A stretch of 64,000 nucleotides of DNA from an uncultured Bacteroidales bacterium (GCA_944326305.1 CALVDL010000007.1:1-64000); one strand, 5' to 3'. Positions 39,291 to 49,629 are shown, numbered from the stretch's first letter. Notes: generated by a model from the sequence alone, not told the origin. Program-made: numbers and translations.

Positions 39291-39509
39291 GGGGTTTTAC
39301 GTAATACCGTAAAGCATAAGACAAAAAAATTCCCCTGTTTTTGTAGTTTAATGATTTATAAGCCGGATGGCCGTATTTCCGGTGTTTTCTGACAGATTTA
39401 TATGCAATATCAGAGAATGTGACAGAAATATGCCTGAAAAAGTAAAATACAATAAACGTTTGTCTGTCGCTGGAAATGCTTGAATCATCGCTGTATAGCC
39501 GCTTTTGGC

Positions 39510-39540
39510 TTGTGAGATTATCTTTTTCTTTCTAAATTCG
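39510..39540 (+). promoter_or_regulatory. Predicted promoter of second susC operon
   Basis: TAAATTCG (39533-39540) matches TAnnTTTG with one difference, and TTG (39510-39512) lies exactly 20 nt upstream. The start codon follows 48 nt later. No ECF sigma or anti-sigma pair is encoded nearby. Confidence 0.5.
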
Positions 39541-39588
39541 CGCCGCTTTTTTGGGCATATGGCTGAAAACTCATTCTAAAACATACAA

Positions 39589-42546
39589 ATGAAAGCACTT
39601 TCTAACATTCTCATGCTGTTGTTTGCATGTACAGTGCAGGCCGCAGCAGCAAATTGGGGGGAGCAGCAGGGTGATAGCGATGTCATTGTAAGCGGCGTCG
39701 TCACTTCTGCGGAAGACGGCCAGCCTCTTGTCGGGGTGGCTGTCATGTCTGGCCCGACTAACGGGGTCATGACGCTTGATGACGGAAGTTATTCGATTGC
39801 TGCCCCTGCCGGTTCAGTTATTGTTTTCAGCAGTATCGGTTTCCAGAAATACGAGTACACGGTGCCGTCGGGTGCGGCTGCCGTGACCTGCAATGTGACC
39901 CTGGAGACGGACCAGATGCTGCTTGATGATGTGGTGGTCATCGCCTATGGTGTCCGTAAGAAAGGTACCGTGGCGGGATCTGTGGCCACTGTCAATTCGG
40001 AGAAGCTGGCCGACGCCCCTACGGCGGCCTTTGACCAGGCGCTCCAGGGACAGGTGGCGGGTCTTACGGTCATCGCCAGTTCGGGAGAGCCGAGCGAGCC
40101 GGTGAATATGACCATCAGGGGTACCAACTCCATCAACTCCGGTACGGAGCCTCTGTATGTGCTCGACGGCACTGTAATCACTGCGTCCGATTTCAGTGCG
40201 GTCAATCCTTCGGACATCGCCAGCATCTCGGTACTCAAGGATGCTTCCTCATCTTCCATCTACGGTGCGCGTGCAGCCAACGGAGTGGTCGTGATAACGA
40301 CCAAGCGCGGTGCGCACGGCGAGAAGCCGGTGATCAACTTCCGTATGCAGCTCGGATTCTCCGACATCGCGGAGGGCAAATGGAACCTCATGGATACCGC
40401 AGAGCGTATCGAGTATGAGAAACAGGTTGGCCTCACTGCAGGAAAGGACTACGACGCCCTCAGCAAGATAGACGTAAACTGGCTTGACGAGGTATACAAC
40501 AAGGCAGCGATGCTGCAGAGCTATGAGCTATCCGTCTCCGGGGCTACCGAGACTACGAACTATTACATCTCGGGAGGCTACTATGACCAGGAAGGTGTGG
40601 CGGTCGGGTCTCTCTTCGACCGTTACTCGTTGAGGGCCAACATTGAGCAGAAAGCCGCAAAGTGGCTTAAGGTCGGTACCAACACCATGCTCAACTACCA
40701 GAATATAGAGAGGGCTGTGCAGGGTGACGTGACTCTGGTCACCCCTATTTCCGCCGCCATGTTCATGCTCCCTTACTGGGACCCGCGCCGTGAAGACGGC
40801 TCCATAGCTTCCATCGAGGACGGGAGCTGGAAAGGGGACGGGCAGAACCCTCTGGAGTGGATGGAGAACAATCCGGTGAAATACAAGAGGTACAAGGTGC
40901 TTTCTTCAGTATTCGCCGAGGCTACCATCATCAAAGGTCTCACTTTCCGTTCACAGTTCAATGTTGACTATACCCACAGTACCGGACTCGGCAAGTCCTA
41001 TCCGGAATATTCCCCTAACCTCGGGGACGGGACTGTCCAGAGGAATTCCACGGACGCTCTCGTGCTGTCCATTTCAAACACTCTCAACTACAATTTCGAT
41101 CTGGACAATACCCACTTCTTCAATTTCATGCTTGCCCAGGAAGGCCTGAATTCCCACTATGAGGCGTTCAACCTCACTGCAAGGGGCCAGACCAACAACA
41201 AGCTCACCGACATCTCTTCTGCCACAAGGGTTACATCCTGGGGCGATACAGTCGATGACGACTACGCTCTCCTGTCTTTCTTCGGACGCGGAGAGTACAA
41301 CTACCTGGACAGGTACTACGCAGACTTCTCTGTCCGCGCCGATGCTTCATCAAGGTTCGGAAAGAACAATAAATGGGGGGCCTTCTGGTCTGTCGCCTTC
41401 ATGTGGAACCTCCTCGGGGAGGACTTCATGGCGCCTTCGCGCAGCTGGCTGACTTTCGCGCAGATATCAGCAAGTACCGGGACAACAGGTAACTCCTCCA
41501 TCCCGAACTATGACCATCTTGCGCTTATCGGAAGCAACGGTGACTATGTCGGCGATCCGGGTATCACACCTATACAGCAGGGTGTCGATGACCTCAGCTG
41601 GGAGTCCACATGGGCTACCAACCTCGGTTTCCACTTCGGATTCTGGAACAGGCTCAATGTCGACCTGGAGCTTTACAACAAGAAGACCACCAATATGCTC
41701 ATGTCTGTACCGCAGTCGTATTCCGACAACGGGTTCGGCTACCGCTGGGCGAACGTGGGCGCAATGGCCAACAGGGGAGCGGAACTGAATCTGAACGGGA
41801 CCGTGTTCCAGACCAGGGATTTCACCTGGAGCCTCAATGCAAATGTCTCATACAACGCCAACAAGATCACCGAACTCTACAACGGCGTGGACGAGTATGA
41901 GCTTTCGTCCACAAACATGAAATATGTCGTGGGCCATAAGGTAGGTGAGTTCTATATCAACCGTTTCGCCGGTGTGAATCCTGCCAACGGCGATGCCCTC
42001 TGGTACACCAAGGACGGGGAGATCACCAATGAACTCAGGGATGAGGACCGTGTGATGACAGGCAAGAGCATGAACGCTCCGTGGGCCGGAGGATTCGGGA
42101 CCACCCTGTCATGGAAAGGGCTCTCCCTCACTGCACAGTTCAGCTGGGTGGCTGACCGGTGGATGATCAACAACGACAGGTACTACCAGGAGTCCAACGG
42201 ACGTTTCGTGTCATACAACCAGTCCCGTGTCCTGCTGGATGCATGGAAACAGCCGGGCGACATCACTGACGTCCCTCGTTACGGCGAGTACATGGAATTC
42301 GATGACAGGCTTCTCGAGGATGCCTCATTCATGCGCCTCAAGAATCTGATGCTCAGCTATTCCCTGCCATCGTCCCTCCTTTCAAAGACCAGGTTCATAT
42401 CCGGTCTCAGGGTTTATGCCCAGGCGCAGAACCTGTTCACGTTCTCGGGATTCAAGGGTCTGGATCCGGAGTCCCCGAACAACATATATGTGGCTCAGTA
42501 CCCTATGACCCGTCAGTTCACATTCGGACTTGATTTAACATTCTGA
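39589..42546 (+). CDS. SusC/RagA-family TonB-linked outer-membrane transporter
   Basis: Outer-membrane TonB-dependent importer; 985 residues. Signal peptide (MKALSNILMLLFACTVQAAA), carboxypeptidase-regulatory-like domain (about 30-110: VSGVVTSAEDGQPLVGVAV), plug domain with SVLKDASSSSIYGARAANG (about 215-233) and a beta-barrel ending MTRQFTFGLDLTF. It heads an operon of nine genes to 54856. No glycoside hydrolase, lyase or sulfatase lies in that operon, while a subtilisin-family protease does, so peptides or glycopeptides are a plausible cargo, as for RagA of Porphyromonas. Confidence 0.97.
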   Translation: MKALSNILMLLFACTVQAAAANWGEQQGDSDVIVSGVVTSAEDGQPLVGVAVMSGPTNGVMTLDDGSYSIAAPAGSVIVFSSIGFQKYEYTVPSGAAAVTCNVTLETDQMLLDDVVVIAYGVRKKGTVAGSVATVNSEKLADAPTAAFDQALQGQVAGLTVIASSGEPSEPVNMTIRGTNSINSGTEPLYVLDGTVITASDFSAVNPSDIASISVLKDASSSSIYGARAANGVVVITTKRGAHGEKPVINFRMQLGFSDIAEGKWNLMDTAERIEYEKQVGLTAGKDYDALSKIDVNWLDEVYNKAAMLQSYELSVSGATETTNYYISGGYYDQEGVAVGSLFDRYSLRANIEQKAAKWLKVGTNTMLNYQNIERAVQGDVTLVTPISAAMFMLPYWDPRREDGSIASIEDGSWKGDGQNPLEWMENNPVKYKRYKVLSSVFAEATIIKGLTFRSQFNVDYTHSTGLGKSYPEYSPNLGDGTVQRNSTDALVLSISNTLNYNFDLDNTHFFNFMLAQEGLNSHYEAFNLTARGQTNNKLTDISSATRVTSWGDTVDDDYALLSFFGRGEYNYLDRYYADFSVRADASSRFGKNNKWGAFWSVAFMWNLLGEDFMAPSRSWLTFAQISASTGTTGNSSIPNYDHLALIGSNGDYVGDPGITPIQQGVDDLSWESTWATNLGFHFGFWNRLNVDLELYNKKTTNMLMSVPQSYSDNGFGYRWANVGAMANRGAELNLNGTVFQTRDFTWSLNANVSYNANKITELYNGVDEYELSSTNMKYVVGHKVGEFYINRFAGVNPANGDALWYTKDGEITNELRDEDRVMTGKSMNAPWAGGFGTTLSWKGLSLTAQFSWVADRWMINNDRYYQESNGRFVSYNQSRVLLDAWKQPGDITDVPRYGEYMEFDDRLLEDASFMRLKNLMLSYSLPSSLLSKTRFISGLRVYAQAQNLFTFSGFKGLDPESPNNIYVAQYPMTRQFTFGLDLTF

Positions 42547-42554
42547 CAGGCATT

Positions 42555-44120
42555 ATGATGAACAAGTTATCAAGATATATCAAGATTGCGGCAGCGGCGG
42601 TGCTGCTTGCCGCAGGAACGACTTCATGCCTTGAGAAGCTACCGTCTTCTTCCATTCCGGAGGACCAGGCAATGAAGACTTTCAACGATGCTGTGGAGCA
42701 TCTTACCGGCATCTATGTAAACATGCTCAGCAGTTCCCTTTTCAGCGGAGCGCTCACACTTATCCCTGACATACAGGCCGATCTGGTGTATGCCGTTGAC
42801 GGCAACTCCAACACCTACGGGACCTTCTGGCGCTGGGAAATACGTCCTACGGATCTGGAAATCGAAGGCGTCTATGCAAGTCTCTATGCCGTTATCGGTT
42901 CATGCAACTTCTTCCTCGAGCATATAGACGATGTGAGGGCGGCCGAGACGAGCGATGCCAATCTCGACCTCCTGGACAACTATCAGGGCGAGGTCTACGC
43001 TGTCAGGGCCCTTTGCTATTCAAAGCTTCTGGAGCTGTTCTGCAAGGCTTACGATTCGGAAGAGCAGGCAAAGGAAGATCCGGGTGTTGTACTCCGTACG
43101 AAATATTCTGAGCCTGAACCGGTGAAAAGGGCGAGCCTGTACGATTCATACATGTTCGTCATGAGCGACCTTGACAAGGCTGCCGGACTGATGGATGCTG
43201 AACTCACTGACCAGGCCGGCTCCTATGTCATGTCCAATGCCGCTATCCAGGCCCTCAGGGCGAGGATCTCGCTTTATATGCATGACTGGGACAAGGCGAT
43301 AGAGTATTCAAGCATCCTCATAGACGAGAGAGGTGCGACTTTCCCTCTTTCAAGCACGAGGGTTGCTTCTACGAATACCGGGCTGAATGATTTCGGGTAC
43401 ATGTGGCAGTACGATTCGGCAACGGAGCTTTTATGGGAGCTCGGCTTCACCCCTACCTCATACGGAGGAGCCCTCGGTACGGTTTTCCTGAATTTCAACA
43501 GGGACTACACCTATTTCTATCCGGACTATGTCCCTGCCCAGTGGGTCCTCGACCTTTACGATGAAGCGGACGGAAGGTATTCTTCATATTTCGCCACGGC
43601 AGAGGAGCTCGGGAGCTCGTCAGGATATGCCGGAGTCTCCGATTCTCCGCTCCTTATCAAGTATTTCGGCAATATCAATTTCATCAACTCCTATACTATA
43701 TACCATGTGAACATGCCGAAGCTCCTGCGCATGGCCGAGCAGTATCTTATCCGTGCCGAAGCCTATTGCCAGAGGGCTGCCGAGATAGGCAACGCTGCCG
43801 ATTTCAGCAAGGCTTCAGCCGACCTCACCACACTGAGAAGTGCCAGGTATACTTCCGGCGGCTCCCTGTCGGTCAATTCGAACAATTGGCTGGATATCAT
43901 CTCGGAGGAGAGGGTAAGGGAACTCTATATGGAGGGTTTCCGCCTGAACGACCTCAAGAGGTGGCACAGGGGCTTTACCAGGAAATTCCAGTCGGGCGCA
44001 CAGCAGACCGGAAGCGACATCACCGTCTCTGCGGACGATCCGATGTTCGTCTGGCCGATTCCGCAGCATGAACTGCTGGCTCCAGGCTCGGAGATAGAAC
44101 CAAATGAAAGCAACAGATAA
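42555..44120 (+). CDS. SusD/RagB-family outer-membrane lipoprotein
   Basis: Surface lid partner of the preceding SusC, 8 nt downstream. The 521-residue product starts MMNKLSRYIKIAAAAVLLAA with lipobox TTSC, then LEKLPSSSIPEDQAMKTFND. Conserved SusD blocks are the tetratricopeptide-type helices including AVRALCYSKLLELF, a segment near the C-terminus ERVRELYMEGFRLNDLKRW, and a final FVWPIPQHELLAPGSEIEPN. The second Met (42558) is an equivalent start. It lies between susC and a short acidic lipoprotein, the usual SusE-like slot. Confidence 0.96.
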   Translation: MMNKLSRYIKIAAAAVLLAAGTTSCLEKLPSSSIPEDQAMKTFNDAVEHLTGIYVNMLSSSLFSGALTLIPDIQADLVYAVDGNSNTYGTFWRWEIRPTDLEIEGVYASLYAVIGSCNFFLEHIDDVRAAETSDANLDLLDNYQGEVYAVRALCYSKLLELFCKAYDSEEQAKEDPGVVLRTKYSEPEPVKRASLYDSYMFVMSDLDKAAGLMDAELTDQAGSYVMSNAAIQALRARISLYMHDWDKAIEYSSILIDERGATFPLSSTRVASTNTGLNDFGYMWQYDSATELLWELGFTPTSYGGALGTVFLNFNRDYTYFYPDYVPAQWVLDLYDEADGRYSSYFATAEELGSSSGYAGVSDSPLLIKYFGNINFINSYTIYHVNMPKLLRMAEQYLIRAEAYCQRAAEIGNAADFSKASADLTTLRSARYTSGGSLSVNSNNWLDIISEERVRELYMEGFRLNDLKRWHRGFTRKFQSGAQQTGSDITVSADDPMFVWPIPQHELLAPGSEIEPNESNR

Positions 44121-44137
44121 AACAGATATACTGTAAC

Positions 44138-45085
44138 ATGAAAAGCAAGATAATCATTTCAGGGGCATGCCTGGCTGCAGCTGTTGTCATTGCCGGATGC
44201 AGTGAAGGCGCCCGGACGTATTCCGATGCAGAGTATATCATGTTTGCCGACACCGCGTCCGTGAATGTGGTACTCCAGGGAAGCGAGACTTTCAGCGTGC
44301 CGGTCATCTCTACCGTCACATGCGATTATGACCGTACATTCGGGGTAGAGATTGTGGACAGCGGAAGTACCGCTGTTGAGGGAAGGGATTTCAGCATCGA
44401 TGCCAACACTCTGACCATCAAGGCCGGTGAAAACCGTACGGATGTGATGGTCACTGCCAACCTCGACAATCTCAGCGACATGGACACTCTCCATTTCAAC
44501 CTCAGGCTTGTGGTGCCGGATGCAGTGAAGTGGGACCTTTACGGAGATCAGACGAAAGTCAGTCTCTTCAAGGTGCAGCCATTTGATATAGAGAATTTTA
44601 CGGGCTGGTGTATGGTCACTTCCTCATGCCTTCTCGAACTCCCGGGGCTGGACAACAACGGTGTGCAGCGTCTGATATGGACGGAGAAAGGCCAGGAGGA
44701 GAATACCGTGGTGCTGACCAACTGGCTTCACGACGGCTATGACGTGACCATAAAGATGGACCCGTCCGACCCGGCAGAACCTTCCGTCACCATGGATCCG
44801 GACCAGGTCATAAGCAACGAGCAGAACGTCCTCGGCCAGATTAACGCCGATGACAGGATATATGTCGAAGAAAGCTCAAGCGCTTACTCATATTTCAACA
44901 CATGCAGGAATTCCGTCATTCTGAATGTCAGGGTGTATCTCCAGGAATTCGGTGCCCCGTTCGCCACTCTCGGGTATTATGACAACCAGATGGAATGGGT
45001 ATCCGATGAGGAGGCCGACCGGCTTGTCAAAGAATACGGGATGGTAAAGAAAGGCGGGCCTTCAGACACCGGAGCCGGTGAATGA
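44138..45085 (+). CDS. SusE-position lipoprotein, Calx-beta/DUF4843- or DUF4984-like
   Basis: A 315-residue lipoprotein (lipobox IAGC then SEGARTYSD). The N-terminal ~120 residues follow the pattern of DUF4843 or Calx-beta-like domains in susCD loci: a YIMFADTASVNV strand, VEGRDFSIDANTLTIKAGEN, then DTLHFNLRLV. The C-terminal part, with LLELPGLDNNGVQRLIWTEK and a tail rich in acidic residues, resembles DUF4984-type regions. No enzyme motif is visible. From its position it is likely a surface ligand-binding accessory of the SusCD pair. The domain names are from memory of the patterns and should be treated as provisional. Confidence 0.72.
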   Translation: MKSKIIISGACLAAAVVIAGCSEGARTYSDAEYIMFADTASVNVVLQGSETFSVPVISTVTCDYDRTFGVEIVDSGSTAVEGRDFSIDANTLTIKAGENRTDVMVTANLDNLSDMDTLHFNLRLVVPDAVKWDLYGDQTKVSLFKVQPFDIENFTGWCMVTSSCLLELPGLDNNGVQRLIWTEKGQEENTVVLTNWLHDGYDVTIKMDPSDPAEPSVTMDPDQVISNEQNVLGQINADDRIYVEESSSAYSYFNTCRNSVILNVRVYLQEFGAPFATLGYYDNQMEWVSDEEADRLVKEYGMVKKGGPSDTGAGE

Positions 45086-45132
45086 CAATACATTCCGTTC
45101 TCATTTAATTATAATCTTTAATTTTTTGAATC

Positions 45133-46761
45133 ATGAGAAAACATTTTCTAACCACCTTGATTGCAGGCCTGGCTGGTGTCGTCTTTTCAGCGACATCATG
45201 TGACCCGGCCGAGAGCACTCCGGATCCTGTCTTCCCGGATCTTGTGAAGAAGACAGTCGCTGCCGGAGAAACCGTAGAACTTTCTTTCAACGCCAACCAG
45301 GCCTGGACGGTGAGCATACCGGCCGCCGAGGCGGGAACCTATTTCAGGCTCACTGACGGCAGCACGCAGTCTTTTGCCGTCAAGGGAGAAGCCGGAGACC
45401 ATACGGTAAGCGTAGTGGTTATCGGCGAGCAGGATTTTGAAAATCACGAGCTGACTGTATCCATGACAATGGGGGACAGGACAGAGGAGATAGCAAAGAT
45501 CACCCTTCCTGCCCTTGAAAGGTATATGAACATTTCCGGGGCCGTGTTCAATGAGGCGGGAACGGATTTCTCCAAAGATGAAGCAGGAGAACTCCAGTTC
45601 GGCCCTCTTGCTGAAACAGTGGAACTTATCTGGCCTCTTTCTTTGAAACAGCCGGGCACTGCTCCGTATGAGAACTACATTATGGTGGATGCTTCTGTCG
45701 ACTGGACTGTCAGCGGCATTTCGGCTGACTGGCTTGACCTTTCCGAGATAAAAGGTGCTGCCGGGAAAACTGAAATAAAACTTTCCTGCGACCTTTCAAA
45801 ACTTCCGCTTGAAAAAGACGCCAAACTTGAAGGTTCTTTTACCATTACAGGGGAAGGGCTGGCCACTTCGCAGACAGTTTCTGTCAAAGTGGCTTCAGCC
45901 TATGGCCTTTCAAGGTTTATCGGTGTACCGGAAGGAAATATACTTAAATTCGATGCGGATGGATATAGCCTCGATCAGGGAGGCGAGAATACTCCGTTTA
46001 TCGGGAGTATAGTAAGTGCAGAACCGCTTACGTATTTCTATTATATGCCGGGATCTTTCCCTATTATGGTTAACAGAAGAAGTGTCATTCAGGTAGACGA
46101 TGCATGGGACATGGAACAGCCGGAAGGAGTGCAGAATCGTATTGTTTCTGTCCGGATGTCGGAAAATTACAGCGAAGAGAGCCGTTCTTCAGATCTTATT
46201 GCTATTCCTACTTCTATGTGGGAGAATGAGATTGTGTATAATCCAGAAGAAATGATAGACTACGATGATAATGGCAATACAACTATCAAGCCTGAATATC
46301 AGAAATATGTTGTAGCGACCTGCCAGCAGGAAGGATTCAAGGTTGAAACTATCACATGTACCCCTATAGATGGTTTTGATGGCGGAAATGCTGTTTTTGA
46401 GGAATTTAGTTTAGAAACTCTCGATGAGCAAGATCCTGATTATGTCGACATTTCTCCTATATTGGAAATGGGAGGTGCTGCTTACAGGGTGACTTATCTT
46501 AGCGCTGAGGCAGAGGGTGCGAAATTGAGGATAGAAGGAGATGCCTTTGCTACAATTTCTCCACAGACTAATACGTGGCTTTATATGCCTGAATATGATC
46601 CAAGTAATTATATATTTACAAACCCTGAATTTTCTGTATATATGACGGGTAATCCGGAGTCTCCTGAAAATGTTGAGAAAGGGTCGAAAGCCTATCTTAA
46701 TCTCATGACTTCAATGTCGGGGGATACTTCTGCTATGATTATTTTCGTCAAGAACTACTGA
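45133..46761 (+). CDS. Lipoprotein with BACON/DUF5003-like beta domains
   Basis: A 542-residue lipoprotein (signal MRKHFLTTLIAGLAGVVFSA, lipobox TSC then DPAEST). The N-terminal 130 residues form a beta-sandwich-like region (VELSFNANQAWTVSIPAAEA), followed by a second similar region (VDASVDWTVSGISADWLDLS) recalling BACON domains. The C-terminal 290 residues are unrecognised and could be DUF5003-type. Base composition changes inside the gene: 45361-45420 is 33 of 60 GC, whereas 46561-46620 is only 19 of 60, so the 3' half looks replaced. It is followed by a hairpin at 46780. Ligand binding is likely; no catalytic residues are seen. Confidence 0.72.
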   Translation: MRKHFLTTLIAGLAGVVFSATSCDPAESTPDPVFPDLVKKTVAAGETVELSFNANQAWTVSIPAAEAGTYFRLTDGSTQSFAVKGEAGDHTVSVVVIGEQDFENHELTVSMTMGDRTEEIAKITLPALERYMNISGAVFNEAGTDFSKDEAGELQFGPLAETVELIWPLSLKQPGTAPYENYIMVDASVDWTVSGISADWLDLSEIKGAAGKTEIKLSCDLSKLPLEKDAKLEGSFTITGEGLATSQTVSVKVASAYGLSRFIGVPEGNILKFDADGYSLDQGGENTPFIGSIVSAEPLTYFYYMPGSFPIMVNRRSVIQVDDAWDMEQPEGVQNRIVSVRMSENYSEESRSSDLIAIPTSMWENEIVYNPEEMIDYDDNGNTTIKPEYQKYVVATCQQEGFKVETITCTPIDGFDGGNAVFEEFSLETLDEQDPDYVDISPILEMGGAAYRVTYLSAEAEGAKLRIEGDAFATISPQTNTWLYMPEYDPSNYIFTNPEFSVYMTGNPESPENVEKGSKAYLNLMTSMSGDTSAMIIFVKNY

Positions 46762-46779
46762 TAAAGTATTTATAGGTTT

Positions 46780-46820
46780 AATTCCGGGCCGGAAGGCCTG
46801 ATACCGTACGGTCCGGAATT
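46780..46820 (+). terminator. Long hairpin between lipoprotein genes (attenuator-like)
   Basis: The arm AATTCCGGGCCG (46780-46791) pairs with CGGTCCGGAATT (46809-46820) with one G-T pair. There is no T-run, so it may slow or partly end transcription within the operon, or protect the upstream mRNA end. It sits in the largest gap (108 nt) of the operon. Confidence 0.5.
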
Positions 46821-46869
46821 TAAAGACATATTGTATTAAAATTCGTCAGAAGACGTCAATTATACTTAA

Positions 46870-49614
46870 ATGAGACAGAAAATAGAAAATTACATCAAAT
46901 GTTTGGGGGCTGCGCTCTTGACGGCGGCCGTCGCACTCCTTTCAGGATGTGTGGACGAGGAGCTTCCGGACAACAGGGACCTGGACTACGGGTATGTCCA
47001 GTTCAGGCTCCTTAAGGAAACCCAGTCATCCCCGGAGTCCAAGGCCGAAGTCCCGGAGCTGGACTATCTTTCCGATGCCAGCAAGGTGAAGGTGACTTTG
47101 CAGGGTGCCGGCGGACAGCTTATCTCACAGACACTTGTCCTCTCGGCTGCTGGCAAGGATGCCGCGGAGTTCGGCCTCAGGAGCGACAAGCTCAGGCTTC
47201 TGGCCGGGGAATACGAGATCGCTTCGTTCACCCTTTATGACGGGACTGACGAGCCTTTGTATTCCGGCATGCCGGACAGCGGGAACCAGTCTCTGACTGT
47301 CATTCCAGGAGGGCTTGTATCAAGCGACCTTCATGTGTCTGTCACCCCGAGAGGGAAGGTCAGATTCACCGTAGTCAAGGACATGGACGGCCTTACTTCT
47401 GCCCCGCAGACAAAGGCGAGGGAGGGAGAAGAATATATTTTCGAGCAGATTGCCAAACTTGATGTGTCCGTCCTCCGTGAAGGTACTGTAGAACCGGTGG
47501 AGATTACCGGGCTCGAGTGCAATTTCTCCATCCATTTCGAGGACAACGGGGACGAGACCGACGGCTATCAGACTTCTACTGTATCATGCGATTCGCTGGT
47601 GGCCCTTGAGGCAGGGGAGTACACTGTGGTCTCCTATCAGGTCTATGATGAGGACGACCAGCTTCTGGAGGCTATCGATTCCAACGATGATGACTTTACG
47701 GAATCCACTTTCACTGTCGGGGACAATATGACCTCGGATGCAAAAGTCTACGTGACACTGTATGAATCAGATGCGTATCTTATAGACAATTATGCCCTGA
47801 AAAAGATCTGGGATGCTCTCGGCGGACCGGAATGGTCTTACAGAGGACAGACTTACAACACCGGATGCAACTGGGACTTCAATAAGGATCCGGACCTGTG
47901 GAGCTATCAGCCCGGTGTGCAGGTGCATCCGAACGGAAGGGTGGCATATCTGGACCTGAGCGGATTCGGGATCAAGGGTGATATGCCAAAGGAAATTGGT
48001 AACCTGTCCGAACTGATAGAGCTGTATCTGGGTACGCACAGTGACAATGCCGTGTCCGTCGGAGGGTCTTCCATGGGGGCGTCCGCCAAAGGGGCTTCGC
48101 ATTTCTATACTCCGAAGAGCGCTGCCGACCGCGAGGCGGAGCGTAAAGGGTATAAGGATGAATACATATCTTCACGCTACCAGCAGTATCAGATGTCTCC
48201 TATATGCGCACTTTCACTGCGCCTGCACGGGCTTACGAGCCCGGCCGCGTCATCATACGACGCTCTCACCACCGAGGAGCTTTTCGCTGCCGGGGCAAGG
48301 GACATTGACAGGAAAGACCTCGGCGTCAAGCCTATGGATGTGGCTCCGGGTGTGATGTACAACGGTCTTCGTTCCCTTCCTGCAGAAATAGGAAACCTCA
48401 AGCGTCTGGAAAAGCTCAGCATCGCCAACAGCCCTATCGAAAACTTCAGCGGTGCCGATTTCAGCGGTCTTGAGAACCTTACCGACCTGGAAATCTACAA
48501 CTGTCCTAATATCAAGGAGTTCCCTGACCTGTCAACACTGCCTAAACTGACGACATTGAACCTGTCATATATCGTTTCGGACAATCCGGAATCAATCAAA
48601 GAAGAGGATGTCAGGGACGCTATCGACAAGATGTCCACCGGGGCCGCATCCAGGTCGCTCCAGATGTTTTACTGCAACAACAACGGCCTGACCGTCTTCC
48701 CTAAGGTGCTCGGTGATTTCGCAGACCTTGCCATGGTGGATTTCTCCTCCAACGAGATTGCCTCGCTTCCTGACATGGAAGGCAAGTTCGACCCTTCGGA
48801 GCTGTATCTCCAGAACAACAAGATAGAAAGGATCGAAAACGAACGCAATTTCTGCGATGCCGATATCCTTACCACTATTTCACTTGCCAACAACAGGCTC
48901 GACCATGTCCCGGACCTTTTCCGTCCGCTTGCAGGGATACAGATGAGCTCCATCGATCTGTCGTACAACCGCATCACGGAATTCACCTTCCCTGAAGATC
49001 TGGGTGCTGACGGTGATTTCGCCTATGTCGTGACATTCAACCTCGGAGGCAACAGCATAAAGACTTTCCCTAAGGATTTCTTCAACCACTGCGAGGTCTC
49101 CTATATAATAATGTCTGACTGCGACCTTGAGGAGATTCCGGAAGGGACTTTCGACGCCAAATATACAGAGACGCTGATTTCCATAGACATGCAGTTCAAC
49201 AGGCTCAAAGAGTTCCCTATCGACTTCAATGCTACATCAGTCCCGTATCTCTACGGGGTCGATGTCTCCAGCAACGCATTTACGGATGTCCCTGTGGGAT
49301 TCCTCTCATGCAGGGGCCTCACTGTCCTGGGATTCAGGGGCCAGAGGGCCGATTCAGGCGAGAGGTGCTTCAAGACGTGGCCTTCGCTGCTGTACCAGCA
49401 TACAGGACTGAGGGCTTTCTATGCAGGATCGAACGACATCCGCACCGTGACTGCCGGCCAGCTTTCACCGACCATCTTCCATGTGGAGATAGCCGACAAC
49501 CCTAACATCTATTTCGATGCGTCAGATATCTGCCAGGCATGGATGCAGGGAGAATATAACCTGTACTACGACAAGAGCCAGAATATCATCAACTGCGAGG
49601 CCATGCTTCAATAA
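46870..49614 (+). CDS. Surface lipoprotein with DUF4458-like domains and leucine-rich repeats
   Basis: A 914-residue lipoprotein (lipobox LSGC then VDEELPDN, acidic). Residues ~35-300 hold two related beta domains (YVQFRLLKETQS.., LRLLAGEYEIASFTLYDG and ALEAGEYTVVSYQVYDED) that fit DUF4458. Residues ~325-900 are leucine-rich repeats, e.g. LTDLEIYNCPNIKEFPDLS, LAMVDFSSNEIASLPDM, LTTISLANNRLDHVPDLF and MSSIDLSYNRITEF. They are interrupted by an ~80-residue insertion (about 400-480) rich in Ser, Gly and charged residues. LRR proteins bind protein ligands, so recognition of a host or dietary protein at the cell surface is plausible. The next gene has a related LRR design. Confidence 0.85.
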   Translation: MRQKIENYIKCLGAALLTAAVALLSGCVDEELPDNRDLDYGYVQFRLLKETQSSPESKAEVPELDYLSDASKVKVTLQGAGGQLISQTLVLSAAGKDAAEFGLRSDKLRLLAGEYEIASFTLYDGTDEPLYSGMPDSGNQSLTVIPGGLVSSDLHVSVTPRGKVRFTVVKDMDGLTSAPQTKAREGEEYIFEQIAKLDVSVLREGTVEPVEITGLECNFSIHFEDNGDETDGYQTSTVSCDSLVALEAGEYTVVSYQVYDEDDQLLEAIDSNDDDFTESTFTVGDNMTSDAKVYVTLYESDAYLIDNYALKKIWDALGGPEWSYRGQTYNTGCNWDFNKDPDLWSYQPGVQVHPNGRVAYLDLSGFGIKGDMPKEIGNLSELIELYLGTHSDNAVSVGGSSMGASAKGASHFYTPKSAADREAERKGYKDEYISSRYQQYQMSPICALSLRLHGLTSPAASSYDALTTEELFAAGARDIDRKDLGVKPMDVAPGVMYNGLRSLPAEIGNLKRLEKLSIANSPIENFSGADFSGLENLTDLEIYNCPNIKEFPDLSTLPKLTTLNLSYIVSDNPESIKEEDVRDAIDKMSTGAASRSLQMFYCNNNGLTVFPKVLGDFADLAMVDFSSNEIASLPDMEGKFDPSELYLQNNKIERIENERNFCDADILTTISLANNRLDHVPDLFRPLAGIQMSSIDLSYNRITEFTFPEDLGADGDFAYVVTFNLGGNSIKTFPKDFFNHCEVSYIIMSDCDLEEIPEGTFDAKYTETLISIDMQFNRLKEFPIDFNATSVPYLYGVDVSSNAFTDVPVGFLSCRGLTVLGFRGQRADSGERCFKTWPSLLYQHTGLRAFYAGSNDIRTVTAGQLSPTIFHVEIADNPNIYFDASDICQAWMQGEYNLYYDKSQNIINCEAMLQ

Positions 49615-49629
49615 TTAAAAGGATCAGAT

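Larger units (their letters stand above)
39231..39588. other. Intergenic region: terminator, then promoter of second susC operon
   Basis: No gene is supported in these 358 nt. The left end carries the terminator at 39254-39290 and the right end the promoter at 39510-39540. The AT-rich middle (39300-39480) shows no repeat or RNA structure that I can support. Confidence 0.55.
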
